From Capsicum annuum (taxonomy: Eukaryota > Streptophyta > Magnoliopsida > Solanales > Solanaceae): a DNA stretch of 64,000 bases. This document shows, in pieces, positions 21,641 through 31,835 of this stretch. Made by a program: the position numbers and the translations under genes. Each line of letters begins with the position of its first letter. The first letter of the stretch is position 1. Under the pieces are notes generated by a model, which made no database searches, was not told the DNA's origin, and was given only the letters and a program-made list of their open reading frames with translations. The stretch lies in NCBI RefSeq assembly GCF_002878395.1, contig NC_061120.1, forward strand, positions 97,210,648 to 97,274,647. The letters run 5' to 3'.

Positions 21641-22740
21641 AGATATTAGTTTCCAAGGTGAGGGTTAGTGCAAGTTAAAGAAAAACTCAAAATTCAAAAA
21701 ATGCTAATTTTTCCTAACTTCTCACACCCCTATGACCAATTTGAGATCCCAACAAGTCCAATTTATACACACTAACTAAGAATCATATGTTACAAAGAAA
21801 GAAAACATGTTCAACTTGGGGCAGTACTTTTGTTCATTCAAGTTCAACTTCCAGTCCGAGCCTAACTTAGAATATTACCTCGAAACAGGGCTCTACATTA
21901 TGATTTTAGGTTATTTCAAGGCTCTCGCATATAAGCATGATAGTTTCTAGATATTAAACTATGTACTATATTTATCAACTTGTTCTAACAATAGATAAAG
22001 CATTATATCACTATTAGGAGCCAACAAAGTTACCTCTTATATGAAAATCCAAAAGAGAATAATAAAGAACTCAAGAAAAACCAAGGTTGAAACTTGTTTT
22101 TAGTGTGTTGGGACAAGTTGGTATCTCAAAAAAGTATCAATCTCTCCTTTTCTTAAGTGTGGGGTTGGTTTATGTATAAGGTGGGAAGTTTGAATTTAAA
22201 GGGAAAATTGAAGTTTGAGGATTAGAATGAGCTAGAAAAGGAGTTAGGATGTTTTTATATAGGTAGGGGCTGCAATAGGTCATATTTAAATATTGGTGGA
22301 CCCAAAATTTTAAATAAAAAATGGGCCTAATTTTTTACCTACCCGCGGCTTGTACCCGTGGTTGGGTCTTGGGCATAGGTAGCACTTGCAGACAGCAGGT
22401 GCTGGGCATAAGTGCCGAGCCAAAATCTTTGGCCCGTTTTTCTACAACCCGGACTTATCGTGGTGACATTGTTCCAGATACTAATGGTCCTACAACCTAT
22501 GATTTTTGGTCCAAAAGTAAAATTAGGTGCCAAAGTCCACAACGTACCATTTCTTTAACTCAGAATTTAAACTTTTCAATTTTCTACTCAACTTACCGTG
22601 TGGAACTTGTTACTATGATAGGATGATCACATGGTCCCATTACCTAGAAATCGATGAATGTATCAATGTTTACCATATTCCATGTAAGGTCCAAAAGTTA
22701 GAAACCTATAAAAATAAAAACAACAAAAACGTAATCACTA
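21641..22740 (-). mobile_element. LTR U3-like region, unresolved
   Basis: No gene. On the minus strand 22500-22250 (ACCACGGGTACAAGCCGCGG, then a TATATAAAAAC box at about 22250-22262) resembles the U3 of the LTR at 25505-26964 (ACCACAGGTACAAGGAGCGG, then TACTATAAATACCC). It may be the diverged 3' LTR of the minus-strand gag-protease element. A clean LTR start and a PPT were not found. Confidence 0.35.
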
Positions 22741-22890
22741 ATATATAGTGGGCCACCTCCCACTCAGCACTTGATTTAATGTCACGGCACGACATGGCAA
22801 TGTTGGTTACTCAGACTTCACCAACAAGACCATGGGTTGCCTCCCATGCAACGCTTGATTTAATGTTGACACACGACGCTGGTATTTTGA
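22741..22890 (-). other. Athila 3' module with hairpin, two tandem copies
   Basis: Hairpin 1 at 22747-22764: AGTGGG/CCCACT with minus-strand loop AGGTGG. Hairpin 2 at 22831-22848: CATGGG/CCCATG with loop AGGCAA. Each is preceded on the minus strand by GTCGTG and TTAAATCAAG. The unit spacing is 84 bp. It follows the protease end directly, with no RT or integrase between. Confidence 0.65.
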
Positions 22891-23335
22891 CTACTCAAAA
22901 TTCATCAAGATACCTATAGGAATATCCTCCAGGGTCATTAATACAATCAATCACTAACACCAACCTCATGCTGGTTGGCTATTTCATAGACTTTTAAATG
23001 TTGAATATTGTCTCCTCATCATTGACTTGAGATATCAGCTCACCCATTTCCATGTCAACCATAACTCTGCCTACGGCCATGAATGGTCTTCCCAAATTAT
23101 GGGTATCATAGTCTAAGATGACGAAGTGAATTAGCCCACCCTGATGATCACATAACAAGAGATTCCTACAGGCTTCTTCACTGTTTGATCAGTCATCAAT
23201 AGTCGCATTGAAGTTGGTTCCAAATAGTTTAAGCCTAGTTGCTTGAAGACAGCCAGTGGCATCAAATTAATGTTGGCCCCTAAATCACACAAGGCTCGAG
23301 CAAACCTGGATGACACAATAGTACATGGTATAGTA
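22891..23335 (-). pseudogene. Athila-type protease
   Basis: 23316-23131 reads MSSRFARALCDLGANINLMP, LAVFKQLGLNYLEP, then MRLLMTDQTVKKPVGI. The motif D-L-G-A replaces D-S/T-G-A, as is usual for Athila proteases (DLGASINLMP). It continues to 22960 with LGRPFMAVGRVMVDMEMGEL and NDEETIFNI. Upstream residues carry the ILCSSRFA-type start. The frame ends near 22920, after which the 3' module begins. Confidence 0.8.
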
Positions 23336-25410
23336 AATGTTCTGAGATTACTCTTTTTCTATGCCAAGGACCTAGTCATGACTTCACTGCAGTTGCACCC
23401 TCAATATCCTCAAAATTTGCTCCTATCTTTCTTGTGACTAACTGTCTCATGAACCTGGCTTATCCAGGCATCTGCTCTAATGCCTCTAGAAGAGGTATGT
23501 TTAAACTCAATTCTCTCAGGATCATAATGAACCATTTGAACTTACCTTCCTCTTTCTTCTGCATCAGTCACTGAGGAAAAGGTGAGGGTGGTCTCAGAAT
23601 TTTTCTTACCTTTGGCTCAACGACCATACCCTTACCATTATCTTTAGCAACTGTATCTCTATCATCTGCTACCTTCTCTGACTCGATAGCATATGTCTCA
23701 GCATCAATAACTTCTGTATCAGGAATTGGGGGATCCATAGTAGTGATATAAATCCTTATGGTAATAGCAAGTACATGACTATTTTTTTTAGATTTTGCAT
23801 CATGTTGCTCGGAAGGGTACTTGAATGCCTCTGATTCAGAGTTGCTGACATCTGCCTAAACTGGTGCCCCAGCTGCTTGATAGCAGTGGCATATGAATCG
23901 ACCATCTAGACAATCCTGAAATATTAGCCTTAATCTCTTTAAGGCTAGTCTCTTGATTTTCCTGAACCGTCACCAATTTATCAAGCATCTCTTCAATTTT
24001 AGATTTTGTACCGCATCTACTAGGTGGAATGTATCTATCTCCCTTTTCTATATAGACATCTTTCTTTCTTCAGTCACTATCTCTCTTTCTGCTATGGTCT
24101 TTGTACCTATCATAATAGTTTTGAACTTGGTTCCCTTTTCCTTGGTCTTAAAAACCTACCATCTGACGATCCAAGTAGTTAGCTTTTTCTTCCAATTCAA
24201 ACTCATGCTTTGGAAGCTGGCCACTATACCGCTACTACATTCACTTTCTCAGAACTTGTTGCTGCAAACTTCTTTGCTAGTACCCCTAAATTAGTCCTTA
24301 ATAACATAATTTCTTGTGCTACTGTATTATCAGCTGATCTTTGGTTACAGTAAGCACCAATAGCATAAGTATTAGATCCCCTCTCAGCCTCCCGAGTTTG
24401 CCACCCTCTTTTAGTGAGTGAAATCTGATATAACATCTCTAAAGATTCCTCCCAGCATAGTCTTATAAAATCTCCTCCAGAGATAGTGTCTGTCTTGTCT
24501 ATGCAGCTGATGTTCAAGGCTCTACAGAATATCTCTTATAAGTGTTTCCCTGAATACTAATGATTGGGCACCAAGTTCAGCTGCTTCCTAAACCTAAACC
24601 AAGCCTTGTACATGGATTCTGACTACAACTTCCTAAAATTATAAATCTCATGATTAAGCTACAACATCCTTGATAAAAGGAAGAGCTTGTTTAAGAATTG
24701 CCTGCGCAACTTATTCCAAGTCGTTATAGAGCCTCTTAGCAATTCCCCTAACAATAGAGATGTTTCTCCTATAAGTGAGAAAGGGAAAATCCCCAGTCTA
24801 AGTGCTTCTTGATTTACCCCAAGATTAGTATATGAGTTATAGATCCCAAGGAAATTTGCAGGGTGCAAATTTGCATCATCGGTAGGAAATCATGCAAACA
24901 TACCCTTTAAATTTAGAAGTTGGACCATGGCACTCGAGATGTCAAATTTCATGCTTAGGGAAAAACAGGAGGTACTATAGCTCTATTCTCTGTCGGCTCA
25001 ACCCATGCCATATCTTTCTCATCATTTATATATGGCTGTATATACTGATATATTGGGAAAACTTGAACACGGCCACCACTAACTCTATTCTGATTCCCAT
25101 TGAGTGTTGCTCGATGGTCTTCTTCTTGTCTCTGCTTAGCTAGATCAGCATCCCTAGCTATCCTCGGAGCTTCTTCTTCTGCTATCCTTTTAAATTCCAT
25201 TTGAGCTAAAAGATCACCCGACTGATGATCAATAATAACTTGTACCCCATCGGTAGGAGGCACAATATCACGAACCCTTTCTGGATTATAACCTCTTTTC
25301 GGCTCAGACATCCTACCAGGTGTTTGTAGGATCCTCTCTAGATTCGAATTCACCGGGAGTAAAAGATTGCCTCTACTCCATGTGCTAGGCATACAGCGGC
25401 ATATTCCCAA
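23336..25410 (-). pseudogene. gag: Athila-type gag (broken)
   Basis: Open from about 25410 to 24955: PKRGYNPERVRDIVPP, HQSGDLLAQMEFKRIAEEEA, then IQPYINDEKDMAWVEPTEN. The capsid part is then shifted (24868-24659 HPANFLGIYNSY; 24517-24224 GDFIRLCWEESLEMLYQISL). The C-terminal region near 24150-23900 carries NYYDRYKDHSRKRDSD, YIPPSRCGTKSKIEEMLDKL and a coiled TVQENQETSLKEIKANISGL segment, typical of Athila gag. No zinc knuckle was noticed. Many stops; not translatable. The N-terminal Met is not clear, and several candidates lie near 25390-25310. Confidence 0.75.
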
Positions 25411-25478
25411 CTAAGAACAAAAATAAAAACTAAAAACCCAAAAACTGCAATAGTCTCAATCTATAAATCAACATCGTG

Positions 25479-25496
25479 TTCCCCAGTAATGGAGCT
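25479..25496 (-). promoter_or_regulatory. PBS, tRNA-Asp type (decayed)
   Basis: The minus strand CTCCATTACTGGGGAACACG corresponds to the usual Athila primer site (GCGCCGTTGCCGGGGA-type). Changes are mainly C to T and G to A. It lies about 10 bp inside the LTR at 25505. Confidence 0.65.
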
Positions 25497-25504
25497 AATT
25501 TCTT

Positions 25505-26964
25505 TGATGACGTCCAAGCAACACTTCCTTTTAGGTGATGATACAGTCGTTGTCAAGATATATTAACCCAACTAAGGTTAGGTTCGAATCCCAAAGGAAC
25601 TCGTGGTTTGATAGATCTCAGTGTTTATAGTTTATGGCTAAAATAGGAATGTAAATGGAGGGAATTATTTGTAGTAGTCTCGAACATAAAATAGTATTAA
25701 CTTAGTTGAAAATCATTCATAAGTGAACACTAGGATTGTGTGTTCTCCTGGAATGTCAACTCCGTAGGTTTCTCATGCGTTGTTGAACTAACCCAATACA
25801 TGCATGCAGAACCAATAGGTTATGTACCTTCTACATTTCTTTAGACGAGTAGGACAATTTTACCCTTTACCTTTTGAATCTCAAGATGTCGCATTACTAA
25901 ACCTTACCCTGGTCCCAGTTAACTATCACATTTTAAGTCTAAAATTATTATATGAAGGCTAATAATCATTCAGATATACCATTGTGCTACAATGGATCGA
26001 CTATTAACTTGCCAAATTACTGTTGTTTTAATCTTTTCCTAGTTACTACCCCTTTATTAGAGCAAGTAGTAATATTTAGGCGGGATCCTAATGTGTGCAT
26101 CCATTAAGAAATCAATCATATCAAACATAAAGCAATACATGTCATAGGTGTGGGTTTCCCATCAATAATCGCACTTTCCCTACTTCGTCAATCTGCCAGA
26201 GTTTCCACAACCCTAGCTATGGGTATTAGTCACTCATGATTTTGAAGAGATCAATTACATTCATATTGGAAAGCAAAGATGAAATTACAATGATAAGGTG
26301 AAAGATCCCACAACTATAGACTAAATAATCAAGCAAAGTCAATACAATGAAATCTCAAGATCAAAGATGGATTTTGAAATCAAAATATATTTCTAAGTGT
26401 TAAAAGTGGCAAACCTCTACTAAGAAGTCTATAAAGGGTATTTATAGTACAAGAGAAAACCCTAAAAACTTAGCCCAAATGGAATAGGACAAATTAGGGT
26501 CGGTAGCCACCCGCTCCTTGTACCTGTGGTTTGGTCAAGGTCGTGGATTGTACCTGCAGTATACCTTGGGTGCAAGTACCAACCGCAAGTATCAGATGGG
26601 AATTTTCCTACAAGTTGACTCTCGGGATTTTGGACTTTCTGGTACCCACTTTGTCTACCTGTGGTCCATAGGTAAACATGTGGTCCATAAGTTGACTTAG
26701 TAAGTGTCGAGAGTAAGTTTTTTAGCTCTACTTCGAATCTCGAACATGCATTGATCACTACCAAGTTGGAAAACATCCCAATCATCAATAATCTCTCCAA
26801 AAGTGGCCAAAAATGCCTTTTTTCACTATTTTCACAAATTTATCATTCAAATCATGGTTTCCTACAAAAAATACCCAAAACGGATCATATCTAACAAAAA
26901 TGCCTCAGAAACTTGCATATTTCCTTATTTTAAGTACCAAAGTGCTATATTCTATAGCACATCA
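25505..26964 (-). mobile_element. 5' LTR of the minus-strand gag-protease element
   Basis: The ends form a short inverted repeat: plus strand TGATGACGTCC at 25505 and AGCACATCA ending at 26964 (TGATG...CATCA). About 1460 bp. A TATA box on the minus strand (ACTATAAATACCC) sits at about 26436-26448. The right boundary rests on the terminal repeat only, since no matching 3' LTR was found. Confidence 0.55.
26942..26960. other. Perfect inverted repeat at LTR terminus
   Basis: GTGCTATA, TTC, TATAGCAC: 8-bp arms and 3-nt loop, ending four bases inside the LTR edge. It could be part of the LTR att site or a chance palindrome. Confidence 0.5.
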
Positions 26965-28839
26965 ACTATGGTCTGTGCATAATCAAAACTTACCAAAATA
27001 TTATTGCTGACACAATAAGAGATCGTACTAGGTGTGATCCAAGTGTTGAGCATCAAAACCAATATTATAAGATAATATAGCACAAAAGGAAGTATGCGAT
27101 CAGTAATTTGAATGTACTGAGTATACAATACAGGAAAATAAATGATCTAAGCTAAACATGGTACATATAACATGATAAACAAATGCAAGGCCAAGTAATG
27201 AACCTGTATTGCATAATGAACTAAATAACTAAATATAAGGTCATGCAAAAATCTGGATCTGAATTATAAATTATGGACTGTGGAAGATACTAATAACCGA
27301 CATACCTTAACTTGAGCTAACCAGTTTCAACTTATAACCCCAGTTGGGAAGGTGTTCAGTACCTTTCCAAGGGTACGAACATTGACTGATGCGAATCCAC
27401 TAAACTGATGTCCAAAATAACTAAGGTGTCAAGAATGGCCTGATAGGTGACCTTCTAGATCCTATGATGGCATCGGCATTCTAGGATTTAGGGATTTCTA
27501 CTAAAATCTCAGCCAAACTGGTGGATGAACCTTCATCCCTATTTCCGCTTAATACTAAGTACTGCTCCTAACTATATGACATTGAGAACTATAATGCTCA
27601 ATTAAAATCATAATCTGAAGCCTGAAATAAATGCATTATCTGAAAGCATTAAAAACATGTAAACTAGGAAATATAGTATCCAAAAGAATACGTTATTTGA
27701 GAAAACATGAGAATGTTAATCTGTTTCAAACGCAATTCTCACACATTAAAATAATGTAAACTCAATAAGCAAATAATAATACTTTAAGCAATTCCAATAA
27801 AATAAGAATACTTAAATATCATTCCAAGTATCAAAACTACTTAACATGACATGGATAATAAATAAGAGGAAAGGAATGAGAGATACTAAACTTCTAACGG
27901 AGTTAGACTCTAAATTTTTGAGACTCCCGATGCACTGCAATCCTAGTAAAGGTTAACCCGATTCTCTAGGTCAAAATGAGTTGCATTGTGGAACTCCAAC
28001 TCCCTAGTTGCATCTGAAATAAAAATGGTAAGGATTAGGAACCGATTAAAGTACAACAAAAAGATCATGCGCCAGACAATAACATTAAAGATTTAATTAA
28101 AATATTACTTTAACATGTGAAGTTCATTTTTATTGTCTGGGCAGCAACAAAAGTCATTACAAGACTAGATTAAACTTTTCATAATTTATATATATCCATT
28201 AAGAGTGGTGCAAGCAAATATTTTTGTATCTATATCTACTATGAAACCATAAGATGCTTTAAAATACAATACGCTCAATGTACACATAGATCTCTTCAAA
28301 AACTATAAGTATACATAAGGCATCAAATATATAGGTTATGCTCTCTTTTTAATCATTTTAGTCACCCCTTTGTTTAAATTGAACTCAAGAAATACTACTT
28401 GAAGGTACAATATAAATTAAGTCCACACAACTACCTAGACTTTGGCATAAACAAAACTCAATGCAAATCCGCAACTCCTCATGACCAAGAAGATTGTGAA
28501 AACTATATTTTAAGCTCAAAATGAAAGTGTAAACACGAGCTTTTCAAAACCAAAACACAAAATCAAAGTAGAATCCAAAATCAAACCAAAAACTATACGG
28601 ATTATTTAGATGAGAGGACAAATAAAAAAAGACACATTTCAGATTCTAACCCAAGTAATAGAAGACACATTTTATATTCTGACCCAAGGAATACAAGACA
28701 CATTTCATATTCTAGTCCAAATAGTGTAAATTAATTCAACAACTTTAGAATTACAATTTACAAAATAAACACACATATGCACATATCTACAGACCTATAT
28801 GTTCAACAAGAAACAACTTTCTAAAAAGGATTATATTTC
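26965..28839 (-). mobile_element. LTR-like remnant
   Basis: Non-coding. 27300-27380 (CCGACATACC, then CCCCAGTTGGGAAGGTG) parallels the CCGACATTCCCC and CCCCCGATTGGGAGGCTG blocks of the chromovirus LTR at 55370-59122. Ends undefined. It carries a 33-bp triplet repeat at 28629-28727. Confidence 0.4.
28629..28727 (+). repeat. Three tandem 33-bp units
   Basis: The units begin AAGACACATTTCAGATTCTA, AAGACACATTTTATATTCTG and AAGACACATTTCATATTCTA at 28629, 28662 and 28695. Confidence 0.85.
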
Positions 28840-29570
28840 TGTAATGACCCTTCAAGTCATTTTCTGTATTTTCTCTTATTTTAGCTGTTGGAGATTTTCT
28901 ATAGCTGTCCCAAGTTATTTATAACTTGCTGGGAATGGTGGTTCAATTATCAGACAGTTCATTTAATTTTTTGAGTCAATTCCTTATTTTAAAGTTTTTG
29001 TTGGTTCAAATTGGCTATTGAGATAAAACTCCAGTCAAACAACCTCATATGCAGATTGTGACTATTTCAATAGCTCCCAAACATTAATTTTAGGCTAGGT
29101 GGACCTTTGATTTGGGTCTTGAGGCACCCAAACTTATTTTGAGCTATTGATCGAAAGTTAAGAAAATGGCAAGTTAGGTGTAGGACACACTTTTCATCGA
29201 AACAACCTCGAATGTAAATTTTAACTATGCCATTGAGTCTGAAACGGTGTGTTTGATAGGATATCATAGTTTTTTTGTATGTACGAGATTCCAAATTAAT
29301 CTTGAGGAGTTGGCAGAGACTTACATATTTCCAAGTCTCATCTAGTGTTGGCGCACTCGCGTCCGCGAGTCACCGATCACGTTAGCGATCTGTCCACCAG
29401 CAGTGAGTATCACAAACGTGATGCTCATATTGCAAGAGTGACTCCCTCTACAAGCGGACAAGTATCGCATAAGCAATATTCTTTAATGCGAATGCGAATT
29501 CTACCCCTTTAGCCAGGTATCGCGATTGCAATCGATAGATCGCGAACATGACTTTCGTGTACCTGAAAAA

Positions 29571-29582
29571 GGTATAAATACC
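29571..29582 (+). promoter_or_regulatory. LTR TATA box
   Basis: GGTATAAATACC about 730 bp into the LTR, in a partly palindromic context. It would start the retroelement transcript at the U3/R border. Confidence 0.5.
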
Positions 29583-30538
29583 CCCATTCAGCCTATTTTT
29601 GCCTATTTATCATCCATTCTCAAGAGTATTAAACCCTAAAGAGTGGGATAGCTTGGGAATAATAATTATGAGAGATTTTTTAGCTTAGATAAAGATTAAT
29701 TATGCGATTTTTCTTCAAATTTGAGGTAAGATTCCTCTATTTTCATGGTTCATTCCCCTTTATTATTTAAAATTTTCAAAAGATTGATGACATAATTTTA
29801 GCACTAATATATCTCAAAATTCATCCATTTTTTAGGGTAGTTACTCTTGAGCATATGGGGACATTGAGTTGGTTTCAAAAATACAAAATCTATAAATAGT
29901 CCCCACATGGATTTTTTGCGTAGTTTTGAATTTGAAGCATAATAGTGCGATATGGGTATTATTATTCTCATTTTGATGAGGAAAATGTGATTTTGATAGT
30001 GTGGTACCTTGCAAAAGCTTCTCAGAAGGGAAAATCAGTGATTTAGCAACTTCTTTGAGCTTTCTTCGCCATTTAGGTAGGCTAGATTTTTCCTCTTTAT
30101 AGATTAAACTATGTCATAGTATGTTTATGGTATTATTATAGATTTTAGATGGTTTTTAGGTATTGGTGATATGAATGGTATTACTTGGGTTAGTTGGACC
30201 ATTTAGGCTATTCGAAAATCGTAATTCGAGCATAGTTGGCTTAGTTTCTTAGTTACATAGTAGAATTGCTATCTTAGGGCTAATTAAGACTTTTTCAATG
30301 CCTAAAAGTGGATTTATATATCTTAGTCTAGTCTGGTGTAGAGTTTCCTTACAATGGATTTTGGGATTAAAAGTGGGGCCCTTTAGCCCGCCTTAGGCCA
30401 AGACTTAAACTAGTTTTGGTAAACCTTTATACTCTTGTTATACACTTTTTAAAATTCTTATTATAAGGCTTGATAATACTAGATGTTTAATATCTATGAT
30501 GGTTTAATATTGGGTGTTGATGCTAATTGATAAAAAGT

Positions 30539-30751
30539 TTGGCAGTTATAATATTGATAATGTGAATATCAATTTGAATCTAGCTATTGACTATGATATG
30601 ATGATATATATTGGTTCAAGTTCGGCTATTGATTTTGATATTGATGATATATTTGCTGATTCGAGTTTGGCAATTGAATATAATATTCATGATATACATA
30701 CTAGTTTGAGTTTGACTATTGGTTATGATATTGAGGGTATGAACACTGATT
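30539..30751 (+). repeat. 45-bp minisatellite inside the solo LTR
   Basis: Full 45-bp units at 30617, 30662 and 30707, with shorter ones at 30575 and 30539. As the unit is a multiple of three, it leaves an open frame (30514-30786) with a 15-residue repeat of the type LAIDYDIDDIxxxSS. I consider that frame a by-product. Confidence 0.8.
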
Positions 30752-31554
30752 TTTTGGTAAGGGGAGTGGTTCTTGGAGTGACATGATCCAAAAGGTATCC
30801 TAATGATACCATAAAGGTTGGTAAGTCATGGTTGTTCGATTATATTATCCTTGATCGTAACTTCCAGGCTCCTGGAGGCCTGCGTAAGTTATTTACTTTT
30901 CCACACTTATTGGATTATGGGGGTAATCTTGTAGCTATAATCATATATTCCTTATGTTATTGTTCCAGTTAATTTATTTAATTGTGTACAATAAGGTTGA
31001 AGTTACTTCCAGGTTTTCCCCTTTAATTCAACTTAGTTATGTTATCTTGCAACTTATCGTATTTATATAGTGACTTAGCTCAGTCGGCCGATGATGCCTA
31101 CTGACAATCTATGGTTTTGATACTCATATTAAAATTCTTTACCTTTTTGGTTCAAATCAAAGTACTAATGGTCGGTGTTGATTCGAAAATCATGCTGTGT
31201 TGGATTTCGAAGATAGAGTAAGCTCTTGGGGCCGGAGTTGCCCCTATTTCCCTCTATTTGTCTATATTTAGTCTTTTGTTTATAGACAGATTATATGTAC
31301 TAGTATAGAACTTATGGTGTATTTGTAGTAGCTCTTATACTGACTCTACCAGGTCGTGGGATGATTTTCTTTGTATGGCTACCTTCTAGACTATTCCTAT
31401 TGCCTTCCTTATTTAAGAGTCATATTGTCTATTTGCCCTTTTGTGACATTTTCCATCAAGTTAGTCCATTGCAAATAGCTCCAGGCTATGATTTGGCTTA
31501 CCTATTAGCGGGATAGAGTAGGTACCATCATGCCTCATAAATCGGGTCATGACA

Positions 31555-31802
31555 ATTTCATTCGCAAAGTTGAAGGAAAATAACAACATAGGAGTTTAAA
31601 ATCAAAATAAAATCACATATTCATGAAACTGAAACAAGAACAAAACCAAAGGGAGCAGATTCACACTTAGGATGCAAAACAACCACTCTTGAAGCAAATG
31701 AGTTTTTAATAATTAAAAAGATATGAAACCATATTTTGAAATTGATTTCCAGAGAACAAACAACAACACCATAATAAGACTTGAAACCAAGAGAAATACG
31801 TA

Positions 31803-31835
<33 letters not shown>

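Larger units (their letters stand above)
28840..31554 (+). mobile_element. Solo LTR of a chromovirus, TSD ATTTC
   Basis: TGTAATGACCC to GGGTCATGACA, 2715 bp, flanked on both sides by ATTTC (28835-28839 and 31555-31559). No internal element sequence is present, so it arose by recombination between two LTRs. TATA box GGTATAAATACC at 29571-29582. The LTR of chromovirus C is a relative (CCATTGAGTCTG block in both). The tail at 1-167 is also from this family. Confidence 0.92.
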
